From Clostridium estertheticum subsp. estertheticum (GTDB lineage: Bacteria; Bacillota; Clostridia; Clostridiales; Clostridiaceae), in the NCBI RefSeq assembly GCF_001877035.1, contig NZ_CP015756.1, positions 2,967,001-3,031,000 of the forward strand: 64,000 bases of DNA, in the 5' to 3' direction. Shown piece by piece: positions 26,386 to 33,408 of this stretch; position 1 is the first letter of the stretch; each line of letters begins with the position of its first letter. Made by a program: the position numbers and the translations under genes. Below the pieces are notes generated by a model. The model saw only the letters and a program-made list of their open reading frames with translations. It was not told where the DNA came from and made no database searches.

Positions 26386-26970
26386 TTATTTAAAATTATA
26401 GCTATAAGTAGCACTTATAAATTCTTCTATTGATGTTATCCCATTAAGCACTAAAGTTTTACAACTATCCTTAAGTGAACTCGACTTATTTTCATTACAA
26501 TATTTCCAAAGCTCATCGCTTATCCCATTTCTTACTATAATTGATCTATGATTACTATCCATTTCTAGCAACTCATATATTACAGTTCTCCCTTTATATC
26601 CAGTTTCACAACACTTATTGCACCCTACTGCACTATATGTTTTCTCACCTCTTTTAAATCCTAAATGTTCAAATTCCTCATTCATAACTTTATATTCCGC
26701 CTTACAATAAGGACATAGCTTTCTCACTAACCTCTGAGCTAATACTACAACTAATGAATCCGCAACTAAATATGATGGAATACCCATGTCTATTAACCTT
26801 GATATGGTCGCCATCGCTCCATTTGTATGAAGTGTCGACAATACTAGATGTCCAGTTATTGAAGCCCTAACCGCTATTTTCGCTGTCTCCTCATCTCTTA
26901 TCTCCCCAATCATTATTAGGTCAGGGTCCTGCCTTAGAATGCTACTTATCTGAATCAATATTATATACAA
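26386..26970 (-). pseudogene. pilB: PilB/GspE assembly ATPase, C-terminal part only; cut by the prophage
   Basis: Only the last third survives. Family sequence begins abruptly at [18 protein letters not shown] (Walker B region, first base near 26946). It continues with the His box [11 protein letters not shown] and the Cys4 zinc motif LCPYCKAEY...[13 protein letters not shown]. The eight residues before SSILRQ (MYIILIQI) are not family sequence and come from the prophage. Walker A is missing here; it should lie at the far prophage end. No ATPase can be made while the prophage is inserted. Confidence 0.92.
26940..26956. other. Prophage-chromosome junction (att region)
   Basis: Coding homology to the pilus ATPase stops at about 26946; phage DNA begins just beyond. 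The exact core cannot be fixed without the other junction, which lies past base 64000. The crossover falls within a highly conserved ATPase motif. Confidence 0.6.
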
Positions 26971-27061
26971 TGCAATATACTTATATAATGTAGCAATATC
27001 AACGGTTCTTATAAAAACATTTTTAAATACTTATAAAGAATTATAAAGAATTGCAATATAA

Positions 27062-27083
27062 TTTTTGACGAATTTTTGACGAA
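27062..27083. repeat. Tandem 11-bp repeat near the junction
   Basis: TTTTTGACGAA occurs twice head to tail. GCAATAT-containing motifs recur at about 26971, 26992 and 27052. Together they resemble arm-type integrase or excisionase sites flanking an att core. Confidence 0.5.
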
Positions 27084-27094
27084 TACAGATTTGA

Positions 27095-27127
27095 AGCGCT
27101 AAACCAACTTATTATTGATTTAGCGCT
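27095..27127. terminator. Hairpin at the end of the first phage gene
   Basis: AGCGCTAAA and TTTAGCGCT form a 9-bp perfect stem. It overlaps the 3' end of the small gene at 27112-27240. The T-tract is imperfect on both strands, so it may act weakly in both directions. Confidence 0.5.
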
Positions 27128-27240
27128 TTCTCAATTTTAATAAAATAATCTATCTCTAATTCCAATAGTCTTGAAATTATTTGTGTGTCCTTTTTTATAT
27201 CATTTTTAAAAACATCTCTTATATAATCTGTTTCCCCCAT
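27112..27240 (-). CDS. Small protein of unknown function (42 aa)
   Basis: ATG at 27240 has a strong GGAAGGGG site at 8 nt. The product is helical and charged (YIRDVFKNDIKKDTQIISRLLELEIDYFIKIE). I recognise no family. It is the first phage gene inside the junction, where an excisionase-like or regulatory peptide would not be unusual, but no such motif is visible. Confidence 0.5.
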   Translation of the reverse strand: MGETDYIRDVFKNDIKKDTQIISRLLELEIDYFIKIEKALNQ

Positions 27241-27622
27241 GTTTTTATCCCCTTCCGTAATGGAAATATAATTTGTTAAATGTATCCTTAATGGTTTAAT
27301 AATAACATTTTAATTTATAAAAGTAAAGAACATATGTTCGTATTTTTTCTTCGCTTTTTGTATTTTTCTTTATATTATTTCAAAACTTTTTAATTCTTAT
27401 ATTCTACTGTATTTTATTAAAATTTCCGGATTGCTTACTAATTTTAATCATTTAAAATTTAATAAGACCATTTTTCTTATTCTCAACTCTGTCAATTTTG
27501 TTATTCTTCATCCTCGTTCTGGTCGTTATACCCATTTTCATTGTTTTCTTTCATTATATAGTCACCTTCCCTGAGAGAGTCCAATATCATTCTTGGATAT
27601 AGATCCTATTCCCTTATACAAG
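27241..27622. other. 382-bp AT-rich gap
   Basis: No gene of convincing size. A minus-strand 17-codon frame near 27501-27554 (ends NQNEDEE-like, acidic) has a GGAAGGTGA site but is too short to claim. A centromere-like array for the adjacent par genes could lie here; I see no clear tandem repeats. Confidence 0.4.
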
Positions 27623-27949
27623 TTAAATAAACTTGCTCAATTCCTCTAGCTCATTCATTTCTAATTCGCTTACTTCATGTGGCTTTTCATCACTTTGAGT
27701 AACTATATTTTTATTTACATTATCACTTTTACTTACGGTGAGTAACTTTGTATCACATTCACTTACTTTTATTGGAGTAACTAGTGGCAACTTTACACCA
27801 CCGTTACTCACTATGTAATTATAAATTATTTCTTTAATAGAGCTGTTTGGGTCCATGCATCCATCAAGAAACTCTACTATTTGTTTTTCTTTAGGTTTGT
27901 CCAAGTTTAACGTGAATTGGACTCTTACACTATTCTTGCTTATTGCCAT
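27623..27949 (-). CDS. ParR-like partition adaptor (probable)
   Basis: The 108-aa product from ATG 27949 (MAISKNSVRVQFTLNLD) begins with a strand-then-helix segment like ribbon-helix-helix ParR proteins. The tail is acidic (HEVSELEMNELEELSKF), as expected for a ParM-binding end. It overlaps the 3' end of the parM-like gene by 20 nt, the classic parMR arrangement. Assigned mainly by position and size. Confidence 0.6.
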   Translation of the reverse strand: MAISKNSVRVQFTLNLDKPKEKQIVEFLDGCMDPNSSIKEIIYNYIVSNGGVKLPLVTPIKVSECDTKLLTVSKSDNVNKNIVTQSDEKPHEVSELEMNELEELSKFI

Positions 27950-28814
27950 TGCTCCACACCTTCTTACACGCCTCTGATGCTCCATCTACATTACTTGTGC
28001 TTGCATTATTCAATACAAAACTCGCCTTTAAAGATAATTGCTTTATATACTCCTTTAACATTAAGCTTGTACCTCCAGTCCAGTAAACTTTATAGGTATT
28101 AAGATTGGCATAAGGCTTTATAGAGTTTAATATATTACTTAAAAATAAAGTGTACTCCTTTTCTTCTACCGTGATTATCTTATTATCTATAAGTCTTTGT
28201 ATGTCCTCTTCGCTATAATCCTTATTCTCTATATTTTTAATTTTAGTATATAGATCATAGCTTCCTAGTTTAATTGTTTGGAGCTTAACTACTTTCCCAT
28301 TTTCAAGGATAGATAAATTTATTGTTCTGCTACCACAATCTATTATGCAAATATCACCCATCTTCTGCTCCTTACTAAGGCTAAAATAGCTACTATAACC
28401 TTCAGGTAATATTAATGTGTCTTCTATAAAAATCTCCTTATCTACACCATTAAACTTTAATTTTGTATGCTTATTTTTGCTTACTATATCTATTAACTTT
28501 TGTTTACTAGCCATCTGCATTATAGGCAACATTAAACATAAATTAGTTTTTATAACGTCACCACTATTAGCTTTGCATATAGCATACATGAGTTGTGGTA
28601 TAAAGTTTTCTTTGTTAGTTTTGTCATATTCTTTGCTAAACTCTCCAATGGTTAAATATGTGGTAAATTCATCTATCTCAACCCTTTGAAAGCTATCAGG
28701 ATAACTTTGGTAGTCCGTAGTATATTTAGCACTAAAACTGCCCATATTTCCACCTATATACTTTATAAAATAATTACCAACGTCTATAATTGTATGTTGT
28801 GCTACTTTATTCAT
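27930..28814 (-). CDS. parM: ParM-like actin ATPase (plasmid segregation)
   Basis: The 294-aa actin-fold protein has phosphate-1 loop TIIDVGNYFIKYIGG, phosphate-2 loop ICIIDCGSRTINLSIL and adenosine loop VYWTGGTSLML. ParM filaments push plasmid copies apart with ParR bound at a centromere. ATG at 28814 is preferred to an in-frame codon 15 nt upstream. Its presence marks the element as one that is, or was, maintained as a low-copy plasmid. Confidence 0.82.
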   Translation of the reverse strand: MNKVAQHTIIDVGNYFIKYIGGNMGSFSAKYTTDYQSYPDSFQRVEIDEFTTYLTIGEFSKEYDKTNKENFIPQLMYAICKANSGDVIKTNLCLMLPIMQMASKQKLIDIVSKNKHTKLKFNGVDKEIFIEDTLILPEGYSSYFSLSKEQKMGDICIIDCGSRTINLSILENGKVVKLQTIKLGSYDLYTKIKNIENKDYSEEDIQRLIDNKIITVEEKEYTLFLSNILNSIKPYANLNTYKVYWTGGTSLMLKEYIKQLSLKASFVLNNASTSNVDGASEACKKVWSNGNKQE

Positions 28815-28902
28815 TATTAAAACCTCCATTTAATTTATTAATATTACAGCAAATTATCTGTTCCACCGCTTCTACATTACTCATTTTCTCTAATCATTAT
28901 TT

Positions 28903-29616
28903 CTACGCTGGCAACTCATACTGCTCACCGTATAACAGTGCCTTCTCTAATTTCTCAAAATCATATGTGCGTTGTGGATAATCATTAAATGTACCTTTGG
29001 CAGAATATTCTTTTTTACATTTCAAAACTTTGTTGTTCTTTATTGCCCATTTTGTGTAGTTAAAAATATCTTTTACATTCTCCTGGGCCACACTGTAATT
29101 GTGACACTCAATAACCTTAGCGACATTATTACTAGCCACTTTTAAAAGTTCAGCTACATCTACATCCTTTAACCCTGTAACTTCTGCTACGGCCCTAACA
29201 TCTTCATTTATGCTAACTACTTCTTGTTGCTCTGACCCTAAAACATCATCAATATGTATTTGTCCATCCAGTGGAGCATCACAATTACTATCTAGATGTT
29301 TAAGTTTCTTTTTCTTTACTGGAGCAACTACTTTTGTAGCCCCTTCATTGTTTTTCAAAGTGTATATATACTCATATCTACCTTTATTACTTGTTTTGTT
29401 TTCAATGAGTACACCTTTATCCTTAAGTTCTTTCCAAACCCTTCTGAAGGCGGTTTCTCCATAACCACTAATAGATTTTATATGTTCTCTTCTAATAGAA
29501 AAGTTATCCATGGTAGATAAGTATTGTAGTTTGGCATAAAGACCGATGGCCTCGCATGATAGGTTTAAATCGAAAATTATTGAATTGTTTATTTTGGTAA
29601 ATCCTTTAGTAGCCAT
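28903..29616 (-). CDS. Rep-like winged-helix protein (DnaD/replication-initiator type)
   Basis: The 237-aa protein opens GFTKINNSIIFDLNLSCEAIGLYA and has an HTH segment (REHIKSISGYGETAFRRVWKELKDKG), the N-terminal pattern of firmicute phage and plasmid replication proteins. The C-terminus (DVAELLKVASNNVAKVIECH...NYTKWAI) is DnaD-like in character. It faces a small ribbon-helix-helix gene across a repeat-rich region and precedes parM, a typical plasmid rep-par layout. Replication role is inferred. Confidence 0.65.
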   Translation of the reverse strand: MATKGFTKINNSIIFDLNLSCEAIGLYAKLQYLSTMDNFSIRREHIKSISGYGETAFRRVWKELKDKGVLIENKTSNKGRYEYIYTLKNNEGATKVVAPVKKKKLKHLDSNCDAPLDGQIHIDDVLGSEQQEVVSINEDVRAVAEVTGLKDVDVAELLKVASNNVAKVIECHNYSVAQENVKDIFNYTKWAIKNNKVLKCKKEYSAKGTFNDYPQRTYDFEKLEKALLYGEQYELPA

Positions 29617-29638
29617 TGTGGAACCCCCTTATTTAACA

Positions 29639-29739
29639 TTGATTAACATTGATTAACTTATTGCAAGTATACAACATTAATTAATGTTAATCAACCTTTT
29701 TTATGAATTAATTAATCAACATTGATTATAATTAATCAA
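29639..29739. repeat. Array of six TTGATTA motifs in both orientations (operator or iterons)
   Basis: TTGATTA occurs at 29639, 29649 and 29722, and its complement TAATCAA at 29688, 29713 and 29733. A perfect 16-bp palindrome, AACATTAATTAATGTT, spans 29673-29688. The array fills the space between the rep-like gene and the divergent ribbon-helix-helix gene and overlaps the promoter of the latter. It could be the repressor operator, Rep iterons, or both. Confidence 0.75.
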
Positions 29740-29748
29740 TTTATATGT

Positions 29749-29754
29749 TATAAT
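29749..29754 (+). promoter_or_regulatory. -10 element of the ribbon-helix-helix gene
   Basis: Perfect TATAAT, 30 nt before the ATG. No clear -35 hexamer; that position is occupied by the TTGATTA motifs, suggesting regulation through them. Confidence 0.5.
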
Positions 29755-29784
29755 ATAGGTATACTCTAAGTTTAGGAGGTTTTT

Positions 29785-29952
29785 ATGAAAACTAAAAAAG
29801 ATACTTTAGTTAATAGAGAAAGATACTCTAGCACATTTGATAAAGACTTATTAAGGCAATTTAAAGATTTGTCAAACGAAACTTCAATACCCGCTTCAAA
29901 ACTATTCGATAAAGCATTGGTCTTATTATTAAAAGAATATGGCAAAAGGTAA
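29785..29952 (+). CDS. Small ribbon-helix-helix DNA-binding protein (55 aa)
   Basis: ATG at 29785 has a near-perfect TAGGAGGT site. The 55-aa product has the RHH order: a short strand (RERYSSTFD), helix (KDLLRQFKDLSNETS), turn with IPASK, helix (LFDKALVLLLKEYG). It is the only well-supported plus-strand gene in the prophage part, divergent from rep, and closed by its own terminator. Likely a copy-number or operon repressor acting on the TTGATTA array. Confidence 0.75.
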   Translation: MKTKKDTLVNRERYSSTFDKDLLRQFKDLSNETSIPASKLFDKALVLLLKEYGKR

Positions 29953-29983
29953 CCAACGATAAAATTGGCTACCTTATTTTTTT
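29946..29983 (+). terminator. Terminator of the ribbon-helix-helix gene
   Basis: AAGGTAACCAA and TTGGCTACCTT pair with one mismatch, followed by seven T. It overlaps the stop codon. Confidence 0.8.
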
Positions 29984-30003
29984 ATTTAAATTTCTATTTC
30001 TAC

Positions 30004-30032
30004 TTGACAAAACAACCCCGATTCCCTATTTT
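30004..30032 (+). promoter_or_regulatory. Orphan plus-strand promoter
   Basis: Perfect TTGACA, 17-bp spacer, TATTTT. No plus-strand gene with a ribosome binding site follows for 300 bp before the hairpin at 30256-30292, so it may drive a small RNA. Confidence 0.5.
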
Positions 30033-30088
30033 ATAGCATACCTTTAGGTATATAGTAGTTGTTGTTTGTATAAGAGTTATTTATATAG

Positions 30089-30126
30089 TCTTATTAATAA
30101 AGTCTTATTAACTATATTCTTATTAA
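30089..30126. repeat. Three TCTTATTAA repeats (iteron-like)
   Basis: TCTTATTAA at 30089, 30103 and 30118, spaced 14 and 15 bp. They lie in the 374-bp gene-free stretch (29953-30326) beside rep/par. Regular spacing suggests a replication or partition site. Confidence 0.5.
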
Positions 30127-30240
30127 GTATGTACGATAGCCACATATGGGTTTCAAACGTATGGTTATTGATATGTTGGTAATGATATGCTTAAAATAAA
30201 GATTATATATTTGTTTTCCATGTAATTTAAGAAGACTTTT

Positions 30241-30300
30241 TTTGAACTGCGACGTAAAAATACCGTAAGATTCGATCCTGAATATTACGGTATTTTCATA
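30241..30300 (-). terminator. Terminator of accessory cassette 1, shared sequence with cassette 2
   Basis: AATACCGTAA and its partner TTACGGTATT form the stem; a run of T follows on the minus strand. The surrounding 55 bp match 31576-31635 with about six differences, far beyond what two unrelated terminators share. Confidence 0.75.
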
Positions 30301-30326
30301 AATTATTTAGTTAATATACCAACTTG

Positions 30327-31355
30327 CTATTTATTAAAGCGATTATTAAATTTAAATATATACGATGCAATTTTATGCTCAGGTTTATCTATATTTATCA
30401 AACTAGATAAATTATCTGCAATACTAATACCACTTTCTATAATGCTCTTTGCTTCATTTGCACAAGTAAATATATTTCCTCCAGAAAGTAATAACTTAGC
30501 CCCTATCACAATCATATTCTTTATTCTTTTATTTTTATTTTTATTTATCTTATTCTCTAAACTTATTAATGAAGCTTTTATTTTTGTATTTATTAGTACT
30601 GTACATTCATTTGCAATTTGGTTATACGATGATCGATTACTATCTATTTTTTGATGTAGCAAATAAGTTAATTCTAATATCCCTGCTTTAAATTCTAATA
30701 ATTCATCTTTTAACTTTTCCCTGGCAATTAAAATATCTTCTGGATTTTGAGTAACCATTTCTGGGAGTGCTAATTCACAAATTGACATTATTGCTAAATT
30801 TTCCGACAAGAAACTTACATAGTCTTTGTTATCAATTTTCACACCTGAATTATAGCTTTCATGTCCCGAAAATATTGGAATACTATAAGCTTCGGCAACA
30901 GAATATATGTTAGCTGCTCTTATTAATTCAGAAACTGTAATTTTATTGTTATTTCCTGAGAGAATAGCTTGTACTATATTTTTAGTTAAATTATTCATTT
31001 TCGAATTTTGAATTTTAAAACCTAAATGACCAGGTTTATCTATCAGCTCTAAATCTAAATCTAATTCATTAGCTTCAACAAACACCTCACTACATTTCTT
31101 AGCATCATATACGTTCAATACATTCTCATTGCTTAATATTTTCAATGGTCCGTTAATAAAATCTAGTTTAGCAATACCCTTGGTATCAATTAATCCTTTT
31201 TCTTTTAACTCCTCTAATTTTTGTATTTCATCGTCTATAGGTTTTGAATTGAATAACATCACCTCATCATAAAACATACAAAGACTTGTCAAAACCTTAG
31301 GATTCTGTATTACAAACGACGGTTCATAAATGATTCTTGATTTGTTATCCCCCAT
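30327..31355 (-). CDS. Accessory protein of unknown function, cassette 1 (342 aa)
   Basis: ATG at 31355 (MGDNKSRIIYEPSFVIQNPKV) has an AGAGGAG site. I do not recognise the family. The protein is mostly helical, with LTSLCMFYDEVMLFNSKPID near the start. Two charged helical stretches follow (EEIQKLEELKEKGL-like and IAREKLKDELLEFKAGILELTYLLHQKID). A moderately hydrophobic segment lies near the C-terminus (RIKNMIVIGAKLLLSGG). It is a stand-alone transcription unit with its own promoter and terminator, a phage moron arrangement. Defence, superinfection exclusion or lysogen fitness are possible roles; none is shown. Confidence 0.7.
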   Translation of the reverse strand: MGDNKSRIIYEPSFVIQNPKVLTSLCMFYDEVMLFNSKPIDDEIQKLEELKEKGLIDTKGIAKLDFINGPLKILSNENVLNVYDAKKCSEVFVEANELDLDLELIDKPGHLGFKIQNSKMNNLTKNIVQAILSGNNNKITVSELIRAANIYSVAEAYSIPIFSGHESYNSGVKIDNKDYVSFLSENLAIMSICELALPEMVTQNPEDILIAREKLKDELLEFKAGILELTYLLHQKIDSNRSSYNQIANECTVLINTKIKASLISLENKINKNKNKRIKNMIVIGAKLLLSGGNIFTCANEAKSIIESGISIADNLSSLINIDKPEHKIASYIFKFNNRFNK

Positions 31356-31412
31356 AAAATTCTCCTCTATTCTAGACCACAACACTCTAAATATTTGTTA
31401 ATTTACATGGAG

Positions 31413-31421
31413 ATTATAACA
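31413..31421 (-). promoter_or_regulatory. Extended -10 promoter of cassette 1
   Basis: On the minus strand TGTTATAAT provides the TGn extension plus a perfect -10; the -35 is poor. It lies about 58 nt before the start codon. Confidence 0.5.
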
Positions 31422-31464
31422 TACCAGCCTTTTAAAATCCATTAATTTGTATAACTTAATAAAT

Positions 31465-31510
31465 ATTACTTTTAATGCCGTATTATTTAGTTATCAAAGA
31501 ACATAATTTA
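31465..31510. repeat. Conserved upstream segment of cassette 1
   Basis: The stretch with TTTTAATGCCGTATT and TCAAAGAACAT resembles 33028-33063, which has TTTTAATACTGTATTGTT and TCAAAGAACAT. The two lie upstream of the two accessory genes, so both cassettes share 5' as well as 3' flanks. Confidence 0.55.
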
Positions 31511-31575
31511 CATATTAGACTTTAAGTGCTGTTTCACCCAATTGTCAGGAACTGAAGCTCCTATTTACAATTATA

Positions 31576-31635
31576 TTTGAAATGCGACGTAAAAATACCG
31601 TAAAATTCATTCCTGAATAATACGGTATTGCATAA
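31576..31635 (-). terminator. Terminator of accessory cassette 2, shared sequence with cassette 1
   Basis: AATACCGTAA and TTATACGGTATT-type arms form the hairpin, with T-rich sequence after it on the minus strand. It begins TTTGAAATGCGACGTAAAAA, as its partner at 30241 does with one difference. Confidence 0.75.
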
Positions 31636-31688
31636 AATGATTACACTAATTTAGGGATACAGAACTTTAATGGAAATCCATATAAACT

Positions 31689-32852
31689 TTAACTGCTAAC
31701 ACTATTGACCACATCTTCAATTCCATTAATAAACCATTCTAGACTTATAAATTCACGGCCAATTCTAGTCACATGATAATTAGATGCAACCATATCTATA
31801 TCCTCTCCATCATGTTCGAAAGTAATTGTAAATTCACCATTCTCATTATGATTAAAAATATATCCTTTTTGTTTTAGTTTATTTCTCAAAACTTTCAAAT
31901 CAATTACTACCAATATTATCAAATTACCATTATAAAATTCCATCAAAGACTTTTCATCCTTAAATATTATTGGAAAGGGAGTGTAATTTTCATTAATATA
32001 CTTCATCTGATTTATATAAAATACTCTTGGTTCATTTATGTTTTGACACACTTCTTTAAAACTATCAAAATCTTCTAATTTATAGTAAATAGCATATGTT
32101 AAACCTTCTTCCATTTCTTTAATTATTTTGCCTTTTAGAAATGCTTCCTCAATTAAGAGTTGCAAATCTTCTTTATAATTAATTTCCTGTTTATTTGTAT
32201 GTACTCGCTTAAATGTTTGATTGGTTTCCTCAAAATTTTCTATATAATCATTTTGAATTACCTCCATCTTCTCATCAAGCCCTTTTTCTTGTCTAATGAT
32301 CCTATTATTTCTATTATCACTTGATTTAATCTCTAACAGGTATGGTTTCCCCTCTTTTTCAATTGTTATATCTCCATATCTTAGTGAATTAGTTATATCA
32401 TTTAGAATTGCAAACCTACCTGATTCAAAAATAGATTTTAGTTCGTAAAGTTCTTTTTTTAAACCTTCTTTACCACCAATAAAGCCAGCTGTCTGTTTCC
32501 AACAAAGAGTTTTTAAATCATGTTTATTGAAATATGCAAAAGCTAAAGAATCCCCTATCTCACGAAGTCTTTTAATATCTTCCTTAAGATTTATACTTTC
32601 ATCTTTAAGATTTTTAGATTCTGTACTCAACTTACGTCTAGTATCATTTGTAGTATTTTTATCTTTAGTTATACCCTTATTACGAGTGATTTTGCCTTTA
32701 TTTGATTTTATTTCATTTTCTATTTTTAAAATTCTATCTAATAAAGACATCTGGATATCATATGCAAGCTTCATATTTTCAAATGGATCGTCTACAAACA
32801 CTTGCAAAATTTTGTTTAATTGTATAAAAAACAAATTATTGTCTGTCATCAT
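31689..32852 (-). CDS. Accessory protein with PD-(D/E)XK nuclease-like motif, cassette 2 (387 aa)
   Basis: The start (ATG 32852) has an AAGAGGTG site. A charged coiled coil (about 75-105) precedes a segment that reads like a PD-(D/E)XK core: Glu in SIFESGRFAIL, Asp in RYGDITIEKEG, then LLEIKSS. In residue numbers of the frame opening at 32858 these are E145, D163 and E176-I-K178. The C-terminal 200 residues are unrecognised. It has private 5' and 3' signals like cassette 1. A restriction-type or host-takeover nuclease is plausible; the motif call is mine and untested. Confidence 0.65.
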   Translation of the reverse strand: MMTDNNLFFIQLNKILQVFVDDPFENMKLAYDIQMSLLDRILKIENEIKSNKGKITRNKGITKDKNTTNDTRRKLSTESKNLKDESINLKEDIKRLREIGDSLAFAYFNKHDLKTLCWKQTAGFIGGKEGLKKELYELKSIFESGRFAILNDITNSLRYGDITIEKEGKPYLLEIKSSDNRNNRIIRQEKGLDEKMEVIQNDYIENFEETNQTFKRVHTNKQEINYKEDLQLLIEEAFLKGKIIKEMEEGLTYAIYYKLEDFDSFKEVCQNINEPRVFYINQMKYINENYTPFPIIFKDEKSLMEFYNGNLIILVVIDLKVLRNKLKQKGYIFNHNENGEFTITFEHDGEDIDMVASNYHVTRIGREFISLEWFINGIEDVVNSVSS

Positions 32853-33027
32853 TATCACCTCTTGCTAAATTTTGTATTTTTGGCACCGCTTCACTATTTT
32901 TCTAAGTATTTATATAAACATATACGAATACTTATCATTAGTATTTATATTAAGGCTAAAGGTAATCATATCATATACTTACAATTACTACATTTTCTTT
33001 TCAATAAAATTACGTATTACTTTTATC

Positions 33028-33063
33028 TTTTAATACTGTATTGTTCTGCTTTCAAAGAACATT
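33028..33063. repeat. Conserved upstream segment of cassette 2
   Basis: Partner of 31465-31510; see that entry. It lies about 180 nt before the cassette 2 start codon, in the 332-bp gap 32853-33184, in which I see no gene. Confidence 0.5.
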
Positions 33064-33148
33064 GCTCGTAATTTAATTTTAATAGTTACGTCGTCTAATT
33101 ATAATATTATTCAACAAACTTTCTAAACACTTATTCTATTTCCTTTTA

Positions 33149-33179
33149 TAAAAAAGCACCTCAGCTGTTACACCAAGGT
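33149..33179 (-). terminator. Possible terminator after the DUF3006 gene
   Basis: A 5-bp stem (ACCTT/GAGGT with one G-U) and 12-nt loop is followed by GCTTTTTT on the minus strand. Short stem, so moderate support. Confidence 0.4.
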
Positions 33180-33184
33180 TAATT

Positions 33185-33397
33185 CTATTCCCATAAATCT
33201 TCAGTTAATTTTTCAATTTCTCTTTTTCTTTTTTCAGTTTCCTCTATATCAATAGTAATTATATTATTATTGACATTAAGTACGTCACCTTCTTTAGCCC
33301 CAGGAGGAATGTTATCTTTAGATATATCCGTCATAGTTCTATCTTCTTTTTCACAAACTGCGTAAGATCCTTCGAATCTATCTATAACTACCTTCAT
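33185..33397 (-). CDS. DUF3006 family protein
   Basis: The 70-aa protein opens MKVVIDRFEGSYAVCEKEDRT, followed by IPPGAKEGDVLNV, the small beta-barrel pattern of DUF3006. Such genes are often found beside ComEC-like metallo-hydrolases, as here, where the upstream gene ends 12 nt before the ATG and the two are surely co-translated. An AGGAGG site fixes the start at 33397. Function unknown. Confidence 0.85.
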   Translation of the reverse strand: MKVVIDRFEGSYAVCEKEDRTMTDISKDNIPPGAKEGDVLNVNNNIITIDIEETEKRKREIEKLTEDLWE

Positions 33398-33408
33398 AAT
33401 ATGTCCTC

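Noticed and set aside
30442-30654. Hydrophobic 70-codon plus-strand frame opposite the accessory gene
   Set aside because: Antisense of a helical Lys-rich segment gives Phe/Leu-rich translation; no ribosome binding site.
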